Shown: positions 52,301 to 62,165 of the stretch, one piece after another
Position numbering within the stretch: the stretch's first letter is position 1
Layout of the letters: every line of letters begins with the position of its first letter
Source of the DNA: Streptomyces dioscori
Lineage (GTDB): Bacteria; Actinomycetota; Actinomycetes; Streptomycetales; Streptomycetaceae
Assembly (NCBI RefSeq): GCF_003024195.1
Contig: NZ_KZ679047.1
Span: 124,001 to 188,000 of the forward strand
Length of the DNA stretch: 64,000 nucleotides
Direction: 5' to 3'
Translations under genes and position numbers: made by a program
The notes under the pieces: model-generated
Told to the model about the DNA's origin: nothing
The model's database searches: none
What the model saw: only the letters and a program-made list of their open reading frames with translations

Positions 52301-52575
52301 TGCGGCTCGGTGCCGGGCCGGTGCGCTTCGGTGCCTTCGCGGTGACGTTCGGTGGCTTCGCGGTGCGGTTCATGAGCCGTTCGCTGCGGCTGAGGGGGCT
52401 CGGGGGTGTCCGGGTGAGCCCCGGTGGCGGTCGCACGGAGTCCGAGGGGGTCCGGGCCAAGTCCGTAGGTGCCCGTGCGCAGCCCGGTCACCTCGCCCAA
52501 CGCCTCGTCCACCGCGGCGAGTTCCATCTCGCGCTCGAAGAGCGTTCCGCTGCTCCGCATGCCCTGCCGCCCCAT
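49306..52575 (-). CDS. Large LuxR-family ATPase regulator (LAL type) with heptapeptide-repeat insertion
   Basis: The 1089-residue protein starts MGRQGMRSSGTLFEREMELA. The P-loop GRAGIGKT is at 170-177, Walker B is LVLDDAHWAD, a TPR-rich middle follows, and a C-terminal LuxR helix-turn-helix contains LTARECAVAELAVRGLTTAA and VVRLLSAVYRKVG. LAL proteins sense a ligand with the ATPase/TPR part and often control antibiotic or catabolic clusters. Between the N-terminus and the P-loop is an abnormal insertion of about 130 residues with seven or eight heptads (E-x-H-R-x-G-x, residues 69-124) and four hexads (RDTTSP type, 128-151). The target genes are not evident. I chose ATG 52575; an upstream GTG-type frame exists. 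Confidence 0.88.
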   Translation of the reverse strand: MGRQGMRSSGTLFEREMELAAVDEALGEVTGLRTGTYGLGPDPLGLRATATGAHPDTPEPPQPQRTAHEPHREATERHREGTEAHRPGTEPHREGAEAHRPGTERHRPGAEPHRKGMWPRRKGAAPQRDTTSPRNTTSPGSTTPPRSTAPLRDGAEPPDRPRGGLLAFAGRAGIGKTSLLAEVRRRAEAMGCTVLSARGGDQEQRVAFHVARQLLQPQLAGVPEAELRTSLGSWYAIVGPALGLCATTEGSPPDQQGLRDGLDWVLTHLAVRRAPMVLVLDDAHWADPESLQWLAAFAPRAEQLPLLLVVAYRPDELPDHAEAFRGLPGRAGGRPLDLEPLSADAVARLVRESLGTRADDAFCRECWAVTAGNPFETVELTAKVRDRGLTPTEPGAHLLRDLAAAVKGSGLVARLERLGTSTVRFAWACALLGTEISPTLATAVAGLGSEEAADAADALRDARILTGAGTGEGPLEFVHPLIATAVYRAIPGSFRVALHGQAAWCVIDAGLGPSAAARHLMETHPDGDTWVVQQLRAAARETLRAGAPDAARRHLARALREPPPLAERAAVLYELGCASLLTEPATTVNHLRAALEEPIDDPGLRHNIVYRLSQVLAHSDRLGEASDTLAREIKVTGDVRVRLRMQSEQFMWDAFRADEPESPARSRRLARLADRLTGRDLTERYVIGLRAWDATLRGEPAHIAVHHAERALAGGFGWAEADRGFEVPVLVALTFMYADRPGRTEELFAAGIADFERQGWHGAHLSFGYTLLAYVRFRRGRLAEAEDFVRAGLRLAERVGPGTPAHWYAVGILVEVLLARGRLTEATQLAEDHAFEEPFPAAVVFPDSQTVHGELLLARGLAKDAAAELAAAGRRLNPRGMRNPAWCPWQLHLARAESHDAPERAVATAADAVRRARLYGAPSAVGQALRAAADVSSGLARVNLLEEAVDHLERSPAAYELACALVALGAELRRGSRPGEAAEHLYRGLDAAVQCGADGLAEAARDELQAAGLRPRRLHSAETDTLTARECAVAELAVRGLTTAAIAEQLHTEETTVVRLLSAVYRKVGTERTGLGAALGTARRESPGA
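52123..52194. repeat. Four 18-bp repeats in the LAL gene
   Basis: The unit reads GGAGAGGTGGTGTTCCTG-like on the + strand and encodes RDTTSP, RNTTSP, GSTTPP, RSTAPL on the minus strand. Length is 72 bp. Confidence 0.75.
52204..52371. repeat. Eight 21-bp tandem repeats in the LAL gene
   Basis: The array is 168 bp of units that encode seven clear heptads of the form E-[PRA]-H-R-[EPK]-[AG]-x plus a degenerate eighth (WPRRKGA). On the + strand the unit is a variant of CGGTGCGGCTCGGTGCCTT. It is placed between the N-terminal segment and the P-loop of the LAL ATPase. Confidence 0.85.
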
Positions 52576-52685
52576 GACGCACCCCCTGCCACGGTGGTGC
52601 GGCCGACGCGGGGAGACGGTGCGCACCGTGGCTTACAGGCACCTCAGCGTACGCCGGGGGCGAGTGCCACGGGCCGGTCCGGCCG

Positions 52686-53111
52686 TTACCGACCGGAGCG
52701 TTCGGCCAGCTGTTCCAGCAGGGTCACGGCCTCGGCGGCCCGCTCGTGCGGGACGAAGAGGTGGTCGTGGTGGAAGCCCGCGACGACGTTGCAGCTCAGA
52801 CCCTCTGCGGCGAGTGCCTGGGCGACGGCGGCCGTGAGCCCGACGGCGTCCAGCGCCGAGTGGATGCGCAGAGTGATCCACCCGGCCACGTAGTCGTAGG
52901 TCAGACGTGCCCTGTCGGCGTCCTCCTGTTCGACGACGAGGGTGAGGCCCTCGTCCTCGACGACGGTGACGACGGGTGAGAGACCAGGGGGTGCCGTGCT
53001 GCCGGGGACGGCGGTGAAGACGTAGCGGCCGGGGTGCAGGGCGGGTTCCATACCGCTCAGCAGCCGACCGAGGTCACGTTCCGCGCCCGTTCCACCGCTC
53101 GCTCCGCTCAT
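52686..53111 (-). CDS. ACT-domain protein (CASTOR/ZAC-like)
   Basis: The 141-residue protein has two ACT-like halves: VTVVEDEGLTLVVEQEDADR in the first, and WITLRIHSALDAVGLTAAVA with LSCNVVAGFHHDHLFVPHER in the second. This matches the ACT-domain group annotated as transcription regulators or amino-acid binders. A purine or amino acid ligand is likely, with the role unknown. It starts ten bases after the CGNR gene stop and may be co-transcribed with it. No ribosome-binding site is evident. Confidence 0.8.
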   Translation of the reverse strand: MSGASGGTGAERDLGRLLSGMEPALHPGRYVFTAVPGSTAPPGLSPVVTVVEDEGLTLVVEQEDADRARLTYDYVAGWITLRIHSALDAVGLTAAVAQALAAEGLSCNVVAGFHHDHLFVPHERAAEAVTLLEQLAERSGR

Positions 53112-53120
53112 GCCAGGAGG

Positions 53121-53489
53121 TTATGCCGTTTTCTTGTGCCGCTCGTGGTGGCGGGCGACACGGGCACGGTTTCCGTACGAGGGTTCGCACCACTCCTGGC
53201 GCGGGTGGTCCTTGAGGAAGTAGCGCACACAGCGCGGTGCGTGGCAGGCGCGCAACCGCTGCCGGTCGGTGCTCGCGAGAAAGGCGATGGCGGCGCGGGC
53301 AAGGGTCGGCGCGAGGGTCGACCCGTCATATGCGGGCCCCTGACCTGCGGAGGGGTCTTGGCGTACGAACGGTTCCTGCCGCCGCATTGATTCGTGCCGT
53401 ACGAGCGGTTCCTGCCGTACGAGCAGTTCCTGGCGTACGAACGGTTCCTGGCGTACGACGGGTTCGGCGCCCTCGGTCCACGACAGCAC
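53121..53489 (-). pseudogene. Truncated ABATE/CGNR zinc-finger gene with hexapeptide-repeat expansion
   Basis: The C-terminus (LRACHAPRCVRYFLKDHPRQ, then WCEPSYGNRARVARHHERH) is a CGNR zinc finger with C-x3-C and WC-x4-GNR, found at the end of ABATE-domain putative stress regulators. The upstream frame, DAVERLNARAAQVPTVQVLS on the same strand at about 53490-53550, looks like the middle of the ABATE domain, but the first about 60 residues of that domain are missing. Between the two parts there are six hexapeptide repeats (VRQEPF type). I regard this as 5'-truncated or decayed; translation from GTG 53489 would give a 122-residue remnant. A functional short version is possible. Confidence 0.65.
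53349..53456. repeat. Six 18-bp tandem repeats inside the CGNR remnant
   Basis: On the + strand the unit is CGTACGAACGGTTCCTGG with variants. On the minus strand it encodes VRQEPF, VRQELL, VRQEPL, VRHESM, RRQEPF and VRQDPS. The repeats contain the palindrome CGTACG. Confidence 0.85.
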
Positions 53490-53759
53490 CTGGACGGTCG
53501 GAACCTGGGCGGCCCGTGCGTTGAGCCGTTCGACGGCGTCCCGTGGGTGTTCATGGGAATCTCGCCTCCGGAACGTCTTCTTCCGCTTCCTGTGGCCGGC
53601 CTCGCTCAGGCAGGACCCCAGGAAGGGGTCGAAGATCGCGTGTCCGGAAAAAGGGACGGGAAACTCCCCCTCCTCAGCCGGCGACCGGAGCTCACACCGG
53701 GCCGATTCCCTCAGGGGGTCGACTCGTGAGTCAGGTCGGATCCCGGCCGAGGCCGGATC

Positions 53760-54002
53760 TCAGGTGAGGTCGAACTCCCCCTCCCGCGCCCCCGACACGA
53801 ACGCGCCCCACTCCGCGGGCGTGAAGATCAAGGACGGGCTTTCCGGGCGGCCGCTGTTGCGCATCGCGATGAAACCCTCGACAAAGGCGATCTGGACATC
53901 CCCCCGCCCACGGCTGCTCGAATGCCAGTCGGCGCTGCTGAGGTCAAGCTCCGGCTTGTCCCAGCCCGCGAGCGGGTGCTGCTGGATGGTGCTCTCGGCC
54001 AC
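53760..54002 (-). CDS. DUF397 protein
   Basis: The 80-residue protein matches DUF397: LDLSSADWHSSSRGRGDVQI, an FVEGFIAMRNSGRPESP segment, and FTPAEWGAFVSGAREGEFDL at the C-terminus. In Streptomyces these small proteins are usually encoded next to an XRE-family (Scr1-like) regulator and belong to a BldB-like or toxin-antitoxin-like system. No such partner is visible in the flanking 2 kb, so it is an orphan copy here. Its 5' neighbours are separate from the thiolase cluster. Confidence 0.85.
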   Translation of the reverse strand: MAESTIQQHPLAGWDKPELDLSSADWHSSSRGRGDVQIAFVEGFIAMRNSGRPESPSLIFTPAEWGAFVSGAREGEFDLT

Positions 54003-54084
54003 GTCCGTGCTCCTCCCGGTTCGTCGTCCGCGGCCAGCCTAGCTTTCGGCACCTGCCGCGCACAGGCCACGTAAGAAGGACAGT

Positions 54085-55319
<1,235 letters not shown>

Positions 55320-55323
<4 letters not shown>

Positions 55324-56396
55324 CGCGGGTCTCCTTCCAGTACGGCGACCAGGTTCTGTTGCAGGCAGGGACCCGAAGTGGCGTGTGCCAGCGCCCGGTC
55401 GGAGTCACCGCGCCCGATCCGGGCGGCGGCCTCGCCGATCCGGATGAGCCCCGCGGCCATGATGGGATTGGCGGCGAGCGCTCCCCCGGACGGATTGACG
55501 TCGACACCTTCACCCAGCCGCAGGGCTTTGCGCAGCACCACTTCCTGGGAGGTGAAAGGCGCGTGCAACTCAGCGGTGTCCACCGGCCGTTCGAAGGCAC
55601 CCGCCCGTTCCGCCGCCAGCCGCGCGGAGGGTGAGTCGGTCAGATCGCGTACCCCCAGGCCGTGCGCCTCGATGCGGTGGTCGATGCCCCGTATCCAGGC
55701 GGGCCGCTCGCACAGTTCACGGGCCCGCTCCCCCGCTGCGAGGATCACGGCGGCGGCCCCGTCCCCGATGGGGGGACAGTCTCCGGTGCGCAGAGGGCGT
55801 ACGGCGTGCTCGCCCCGTGGCACCGAACCCCGCAGCTGCGCATGGGAGTTGCCGGTGGCGGAGGCCCGGCTGCGAGTGGCGACGGCGGCGAGCGCCGGCT
55901 CGTCCGTGTCGCCCGCGTCGATGAGCGCCTGCGCCTGGAGGGCGGCCAGCGCGACGGAGTCGGGCCACAGGGGGGCCACGTAGTACGGATCGAGCTGTCG
56001 CGTCAGCACATCGCGTACGGAGCCGGGGGACGACTTGCCGTACGCGTACACCAGCGCGGTGTCCACGTCGCCGGTGAGGAGCTTCGTCCAGGCCTCGTAC
56101 AGCGCCCACGCCCCGTCCATCTCCACATGCGACTCGGAGATCGGCGGCCAGGCGCCCACGCCGTCCAGGGCCATGGTGAAGGAGAAGGCCCGGCCCGCGA
56201 GATAGTCCGTGGAGCCGGAGCAGGTGAAGCCGATGTCGCTGGTCCTCAGCCCGGTCTGCGCCAGCACCCGGTGCAGGACCGGCATGAGCATCTCCACCTC
56301 GGAGAGCTCGTCGCTGGTGCGCCGGTGGTCGGTCTGCGCGAAGGCGACGACGGCGATGTCCCTGAGCGGGCGGGGGGCGGACCTCGGTGCGGGCAT
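55320..56396 (-). CDS. Thiolase-fold lipid-transfer-like protein without catalytic Cys (second)
   Basis: The 358-residue protein is a second thiolase-fold member: DIAVVAFAQTDHRRTSDELS, and SGGALAANPIMAAGLIRIGE near the C-terminus. The nucleophile region reads SHVEMDGAWALYEAW, with Asp in place of Cys, and the GHP motif is ANP. The protein therefore lacks the two residues needed for thiolysis. It overlaps the first thiolase-fold gene by 4 bases and follows the DUF35 gene immediately, so the three form one coupled unit. Together they probably make a heteromeric Ltp2/DUF35-like complex acting on an acyl-CoA side chain. Confidence 0.85.
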
Positions 56397-57341
56397 CTAC
56401 AACAGCTCCTTGTACGTCTCGTAGTCCGCGTCGGGTTCGCCGGTGGGCCGGTAGTGGTCGGGATGGCCGCCCCCGTCCGACCACACCGGCTCGACCCGCA
56501 GCCCCATGCGCACCTGGTCGTAGGGGATGCCGCCGATCCGGCCGTGCAGGGCGAGGTCGGCGCCGTCGAGAGCGATGTGCGCGTAGACGTACGGCACCTC
56601 GATGTCGAGGTTCTTCGCCTTGATGTTGACGATGCAGTAGGTCGTCACTGTGCCGCGCGGACCCACTTCGACCCGTTCCGATGTGGCCACCCCACATGTG
56701 GGACACGCACCCCTCGGTGGGACGTACACCTTGCGGCACGACGGGCAGCGCTCCCCGACGACCCGCCGCTCGGCGAGCGCGTGGATGTAGGCGCTCTGGG
56801 CACGGCCCGGCGAGTACGTGTAGTCGAGCCGGGCGGGCGCGACGATGCCGGTCACCGGGTTCTCGAACCGCCCGTCACTGCCGGTGAGTTCGGCGATGCC
56901 GTCGTCGTGGGGCTCGAAGCAGGCGATGTCCGTGATGGCACCGGAGCGTTCACCTGCCCAGCGGACCCGGACGCGCATACCGGTGTGCACGGAGTCGGGC
57001 CCGCCGGGGGCGTCGAGAGCGTGCAGCAGCCCGGTGTCGGCCCCGTCGAGACGTACCAGCACCCAGGCGAAGGGCCGGTCCAGCGGCTGCCCCCGACGGG
57101 ACTCATGATTCCAGGCCCAGGTGGTGACGGTCCCGGTCCCGGCGACCTCGACGAGCTCGCTCAGCTCTTCGGAGGTGACGGGGTCGTACTCGACGGGCGG
57201 CACCAGCGTGCGCCCGTCGACGGTCCTCACCCCCAGGACGACCCGCTCACGCAGCCCGGTCAGAAACGCGCTCTGAACGGGCCCGAGGGACCGCGTAAAA
57301 GGAAACTCGACGACAAGCGGAGCTTTGAGCACTTCAGGCAC
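56397..57341 (-). CDS. Tandem DUF35 (OB-fold) protein with one intact zinc ribbon
   Basis: The 314-residue protein has two DUF35-like units. The N-terminal half contains VEYDPVTSEELSELVEVAGT and TVTTWAWNHESR, with no Cys in the ribbon position. The C-terminal half has a complete zinc ribbon ERCPSCRKVYVPPRGACPTC followed by GPRGTVTTYCIVNIKAKN and the OB-fold. DUF35 proteins are partners of Ltp2-like aldolases and of hydratases in steroid side-chain degradation. The tandem fusion could be a pseudodimer that serves two thiolase-fold subunits, which are encoded just downstream. It abuts the next gene with no gap. Confidence 0.88.
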   Translation of the reverse strand: MPEVLKAPLVVEFPFTRSLGPVQSAFLTGLRERVVLGVRTVDGRTLVPPVEYDPVTSEELSELVEVAGTGTVTTWAWNHESRRGQPLDRPFAWVLVRLDGADTGLLHALDAPGGPDSVHTGMRVRVRWAGERSGAITDIACFEPHDDGIAELTGSDGRFENPVTGIVAPARLDYTYSPGRAQSAYIHALAERRVVGERCPSCRKVYVPPRGACPTCGVATSERVEVGPRGTVTTYCIVNIKAKNLDIEVPYVYAHIALDGADLALHGRIGGIPYDQVRMGLRVEPVWSDGGGHPDHYRPTGEPDADYETYKELL

Positions 57342-57360
57342 GGCATCTCCTCACACACAG

Positions 57361-57459
57361 GGGGCTCTCGGCCCCTTCAGGGGCAGCACCCCGCCAGGGG
57401 TGGCGCCCGTCAGGGGCGCGGGGAACTGCGCGCCCAGCCACATCGGACCCGCAGCAACA
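57361..57459. repeat. Streptomyces intergenic repeat element
   Basis: The segment GTCAGGGGCGCGGGGAACTG followed by CGCGCCCAGCCACATCGGAC is a sequence I recognise as widespread in Streptomyces intergenic regions. It is preceded by GGGGCTCTCGGCCCC, a small hairpin. It lies between two same-strand genes and may act as a terminator or processing site. Only one copy is in this window. Confidence 0.5.
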
Positions 57460-57480
57460 GACCGTCCCGCTGACGGCACG

Positions 57481-58281
57481 TCACTCCCGCCGATAGACCG
57501 GAGGTCGCCGCTCGGCGAAGGCCCGAGCCCCTTCCTTCGCATCGGCGGTGTCGAACACCGGCCACCCCCGCTTCAGCTCGGCAGCCAGCCCCTCCGGCTC
57601 GCTCATCTCGGCGGTCTCGTACACGGACGCCTTCACCGCCTCGACGGCGAGCGGCCCGCACGCGTTGACCTGCTCGGCAATACCGAGGGCCTTCTCCAGC
57701 GCGGTCCCGTCGGGCACGACATGCCCGATCAGCCCGATGCCGGCGGCCTCCCGCGCCGAGTACGGCCGCCCGGTCAGCAGCATCTCCAGCGCGTGCGTAC
57801 GCGGGATCTGCCGCTGGAGCCGCACCGTCGAGCCCCCGATCGGAAACAGCCCGCGCCGCACCTCGAAGAGCCCGAACGTGGCGGACTCCCCCGCGACCCG
57901 GATGTCGGTCCCCTGGAGGATCTCGGTGCCGCCGGCCACACAGTGGCCCTCGACCGCGGCGATCACGGGTTTACGCGGCCGGTGATGACGCAGCATCGCC
58001 TTCCAGTGCAGATCGGGGTCGGCCGTCAGGCGCTCCCGGTGCTCCTGCCCCTCCATCCCCTTGCCCGCGAGGGCCTTGAGGTCCATGCCCGCGCAGAACG
58101 CGCCGCCCGCGCCGGTCAGGACGATCGAGCGGATGGCGTCGTCCTCGTCGGCCTCGACCCAGCCGTCGTACAGGCCGACCAGCATCGGCAGCGAGAGCGC
58201 GTTCTTGGCCTCGGGCCTGTTGAGCGTGAGCACCAGTGTGGCGCCTTCGCGCTGCACGGTGAGGTGTTCCGTCCCACCCAT
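57481..58281 (-). CDS. Enoyl-CoA hydratase / crotonase-family enzyme
   Basis: The 266-residue protein has the crotonase fold: TLNRPEAKNALSLPMLVGLY, the oxyanion segment GAGGAFCAGMDLKALAGKG, and the catalytic glutamate regions GHCVAGGTEILQGTDIRVAG and FGLFEVRRGLFPIGGSTVRL. It hydrates 2-enoyl-CoA or performs a related reaction. It is upstream of the DUF35-thiolase unit in the same direction but separated by a repeat element. It is divergent from the acyl-CoA synthetase, with a TetR-like operator between, so the two are likely co-regulated. Confidence 0.92.
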   Translation of the reverse strand: MGGTEHLTVQREGATLVLTLNRPEAKNALSLPMLVGLYDGWVEADEDDAIRSIVLTGAGGAFCAGMDLKALAGKGMEGQEHRERLTADPDLHWKAMLRHHRPRKPVIAAVEGHCVAGGTEILQGTDIRVAGESATFGLFEVRRGLFPIGGSTVRLQRQIPRTHALEMLLTGRPYSAREAAGIGLIGHVVPDGTALEKALGIAEQVNACGPLAVEAVKASVYETAEMSEPEGLAAELKRGWPVFDTADAKEGARAFAERRPPVYRRE

Positions 58282-58345
58282 AGCCGTCCTCCCGTCTCAG
58301 GAACGAGAACAGGTTGCAGGAGGCGCCGAAGCAGTTCAAGGGTTT

Positions 58346-58362
58346 TCTGACAGGCAGTCAGA
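58346..58362. promoter_or_regulatory. TetR-type operator between crotonase and acyl-CoA synthetase genes
   Basis: TCTGACAGGCAGTCAGA is an inverted repeat with 6-base arms and a 5-base centre. It lies in the 189-base divergent region upstream of both genes (58282-58470). This shape is typical of TetR-family repressors of acyl-CoA catabolism. No TetR gene is in the window. Confidence 0.6.
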
Positions 58363-58470
58363 TTTCTTCTGCGCGGACCCTTCACAGTTGAGGCGGGCTT
58401 TGCTCTGATGACCGGCGAAGCGATGACGCACGTCGAAGTCCGTCGATGCTTGCCGGGGTCTGGAGGAGCG

Positions 58471-60099
58471 GTGGAGTACAACCTTGCCGACCTGTTCGAG
58501 TCGGTGGTCGACGTGGTCCCCGACCGTGAGGCACTGGTCCACATCGACCATCCCGGTACGGGGGCCGAGCGCCGCCGCACCTACGCGGAGCTGGACGCGG
58601 CGGCCAACCGCATCGCCCACCAGCTGATCGACAGCGGCATCCGCCCCGGTGAGCACCTCGGACTGCACCTCTACAACGGCATCGAGTACCTGCAGACCGT
58701 CCTCGGGTGCCTGAAGGCGCGGATCGTACCGGTCAACGTCAACTACCGGTACGTCGAGGAGGAGTTGATCTACCTCTACCGGGACGCCGACCTGGTCGCG
58801 CTGGTCTTCGACGCGGAGTTCACCGAGCGGGTGGCCGCGGCCCTGCCGCGCACCCCGGCGCTGCGCCTCCTCATGCGGGTGGGGGTTCCGGCCCTGGACG
58901 CACCCCCGCTGCCGGCCCTGGACTTCACCGCCGCCGAGGCCACCGGGTCCCCCGGGCGGGGCTTCCCGCCACGGTCGGCCGACGACCAGTTCATCATCTA
59001 CACCGGCGGCACGACCGGAATGCCGAAGGGGGTGATGTGGCGTCAGGAGGACCTGTTCTTCTCGGGGTTGGGCGGCGGCGCTCCGACCGGTGACCCGGTG
59101 AAGAAGCCGGAGGAGCTGGCCGAGCGGGTCGCGGCCGGCGGCGACGGGATCACCTTCTTCCCCACGGCTCCACTGATGCACGGCACCTCGACCCTCACCG
59201 CCTTCATCGGCTTCCACTTCGGTCAACGCATCGTGATCCACAGCAAGTTCGTGCCCGACCAGGTGCTGCGGACCATCGAGAAGGAGAAGGTGACGAGCGT
59301 GTCGCTGGTCGGCGACGCGATGCTCCGGCCACTGATCGACGCGCTGAACGGATCGATGAAGGGCACCGACTGCTCCTCCCTGTTCAGCGTCTCCTCGTCC
59401 GGCGCGATCATGTCGGAGACGGTGCGCGCCCAGTTCCAGACCCTCGTGCCGAACGTGATGCTGCTCAACAACTTCGGCTCCTCGGAGTCCGGCTTCAACG
59501 GCACGGCGACCGCCGACTCGGGCCCAGGGCGCGGCTTCCGCATCCAGGTCAACTCCCGTACGCGGGTGGTGGACCCGGCGACGTACGAACCGGTCGCCGT
59601 CGGCGAGCCCGGACGCATCGCGCAGCGCGGACACGTGCCTCTCGGCTACTACAACGACCCGAGGAAGACCGCCGAGACCTTCTTCGAGAAGGACGGCGAG
59701 CGCTGGGTGCTGCTCGGCGACATGGCGACCGTGGACGAGGAGGGCATCGTCACCGTGCTGGGCCGCGGCTCGCAGTGCATCAACACCGGTGGCGAGAAGG
59801 TGTATCCGGAGGAGGTCGAACAGGCGCTCAAGTCGCACCCCGATGTGTACGACGCGCTGGTGGCAGGAGTGCCCGACGAGACGTGGGGCAACCATGTGGC
59901 GGCCGTGGTGCAACTGCGGGAAGGCGGGGGCCGGCCCTCCCTGGACGAGATCCAGACCCACTGCCGTACCCATCTGGCGGGTTACAAGATCCCGCGGCAG
60001 CTGGTGATCACCGACTCCATCCAGCGGTCCCCGAGCGGCAAGGCGGACTACCGGTGGGCACGATCGGTGGCCGCGGAGGCGGCGGAGACGCCCCGCTGA
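58471..60099 (+). CDS. Acyl-CoA synthetase (AMP-forming, FadD-like)
   Basis: The 542-residue protein has the adenylate-forming motifs: FIIYTGGTTGMPKGVMW (P-loop), NNFGSSESGFNGTATADSG, RWVLLGDMATVDEEG and the C-terminal SPSGKADYRWAR with the catalytic Lys. I chose GTG 58471, which has a GGAGG site 4-5 bases upstream and begins with the conserved VEYNLADLFESVVDVVPDRE. The substrate is probably a long- or branched-chain carboxylate or steroid-like acid, given the neighbouring Ltp/DUF35 genes. Confidence 0.92.
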   Translation: MEYNLADLFESVVDVVPDREALVHIDHPGTGAERRRTYAELDAAANRIAHQLIDSGIRPGEHLGLHLYNGIEYLQTVLGCLKARIVPVNVNYRYVEEELIYLYRDADLVALVFDAEFTERVAAALPRTPALRLLMRVGVPALDAPPLPALDFTAAEATGSPGRGFPPRSADDQFIIYTGGTTGMPKGVMWRQEDLFFSGLGGGAPTGDPVKKPEELAERVAAGGDGITFFPTAPLMHGTSTLTAFIGFHFGQRIVIHSKFVPDQVLRTIEKEKVTSVSLVGDAMLRPLIDALNGSMKGTDCSSLFSVSSSGAIMSETVRAQFQTLVPNVMLLNNFGSSESGFNGTATADSGPGRGFRIQVNSRTRVVDPATYEPVAVGEPGRIAQRGHVPLGYYNDPRKTAETFFEKDGERWVLLGDMATVDEEGIVTVLGRGSQCINTGGEKVYPEEVEQALKSHPDVYDALVAGVPDETWGNHVAAVVQLREGGGRPSLDEIQTHCRTHLAGYKIPRQLVITDSIQRSPSGKADYRWARSVAAEAAETPR

Positions 60100-60135
60100 A
60101 AGACCGGTTCACGCGCTGAAGGGCCGGCAGTCGGT

Positions 60136-60615
60136 TCATGTATCGAAGGGCCGGTAGTGGACGAGGGCGCGGCCGTCACCCTCGTCCCGTACCGTCACCT
60201 CCACCGCCACGGCACCCCCTTCGGCGTACGGGTCCAGGGTCAGGGTCCCGCAGCGGTCGGCATCCTCCTGGACACAGCCCGTACGCAACTCCAGGCCGGG
60301 ATACACCTCGCCCAGCCAGGCGCCGAGGCCGGTTCGGGCGATACGGAACCGGATGTCGTACAGCGTGTCGATGCCGTGGTGCATGACGCAGGCCGCGTCC
60401 TTCGCTCCGGACGGCAGCCGCACCTGGTCAGCGAACCGCAACGCCTCCCGGCACGGCACCTTCACCCCGGCGGAGCGCGGGTCCCCGGTCCGCGCACCCT
60501 CGCCCTCGTCCAGCCCTGCGGAGGCCGTCGCCCACACCGCCCAGCCGAGACAGACCAGCGCCAGTGCGGCGACCAGCCCGCCCACCCCGGCGGCCCTTCC
60601 CCCAGTACGTGACAC
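60136..60615 (-). CDS. Small secreted or membrane-anchored hypothetical protein
   Basis: The 159-residue protein starts VSRTGGRAAGVGGLVAALAL with one N-terminal hydrophobic segment, then a Cys-containing exported region (VPCREALRFADQVRLP, AACVMHHGIDTLYDIRF, LELRTGCVQEDADRCGTLTL). Four Cys suggest two disulfides. GTG 60615 has GGAGG about 7 bases upstream. It lies convergent to the acyl-CoA synthetase and divergent from the PaaK gene. I do not recognise a family. Confidence 0.7.
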   Translation of the reverse strand: MSRTGGRAAGVGGLVAALALVCLGWAVWATASAGLDEGEGARTGDPRSAGVKVPCREALRFADQVRLPSGAKDAACVMHHGIDTLYDIRFRIARTGLGAWLGEVYPGLELRTGCVQEDADRCGTLTLDPYAEGGAVAVEVTVRDEGDGRALVHYRPFDT

Positions 60616-60758
60616 CCGCGCCCCTCCGTCCCCTGCTGCCGCACACCGGTCGTCCGTCCGTCCGCTCGGCAGGGAAGAGGGGTGATCGGCGGACCCGGTT
60701 CCCGCCGCACGCCTTGACGGCCGCCCGTACGGCTGGATTACTTGATCCGCAAAGGACA

Positions 60759-60776
60759 CGACCGAATGATCGGTCG
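60759..60776. promoter_or_regulatory. TetR-type operator upstream of the PaaK-like gene
   Basis: CGACCGAATGATCGGTCG has perfect 7-base arms around ATGA and lies 33 bases before the GTG of the PaaK-family gene. The GACCGA/TCGGTC arms resemble TetR repressor sites such as those of PaaR-type regulators. It differs from the site at 58346, so a second repressor is likely. Confidence 0.6.
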
Positions 60777-60809
60777 CCCGAAATGGTCCAGAGGTGAGGG
60801 AGAAGGCCT

Positions 60810-62105
<1,296 letters not shown>

Positions 62106-62120
62106 CCCCGCACCGAGTGG

Positions 62121-62165
62121 CATATGGGTCCGAACCATATGGGTCCGGACCATATGCGTGTGGGC
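62121..62165. terminator. Terminator-like repeat between paaK and the sulfatase gene
   Basis: CATATGGGTCCGAAC, CATATGGGTCCGGAC and CATATGCGTGTGGGC are three tandem 15-base units. The second and third give a hairpin, CATATGG (62136-62142) with CCATATG (62150-62156), around GTCCGGA. The region separates convergent genes and overlaps the last base of the sulfatase stop. Confidence 0.6.

Noticed and set aside
52123..52371. Repeats considered as a CRISPR-like array
   Set aside because: Units are directly adjacent without spacers and keep the reading frame of the LAL gene.
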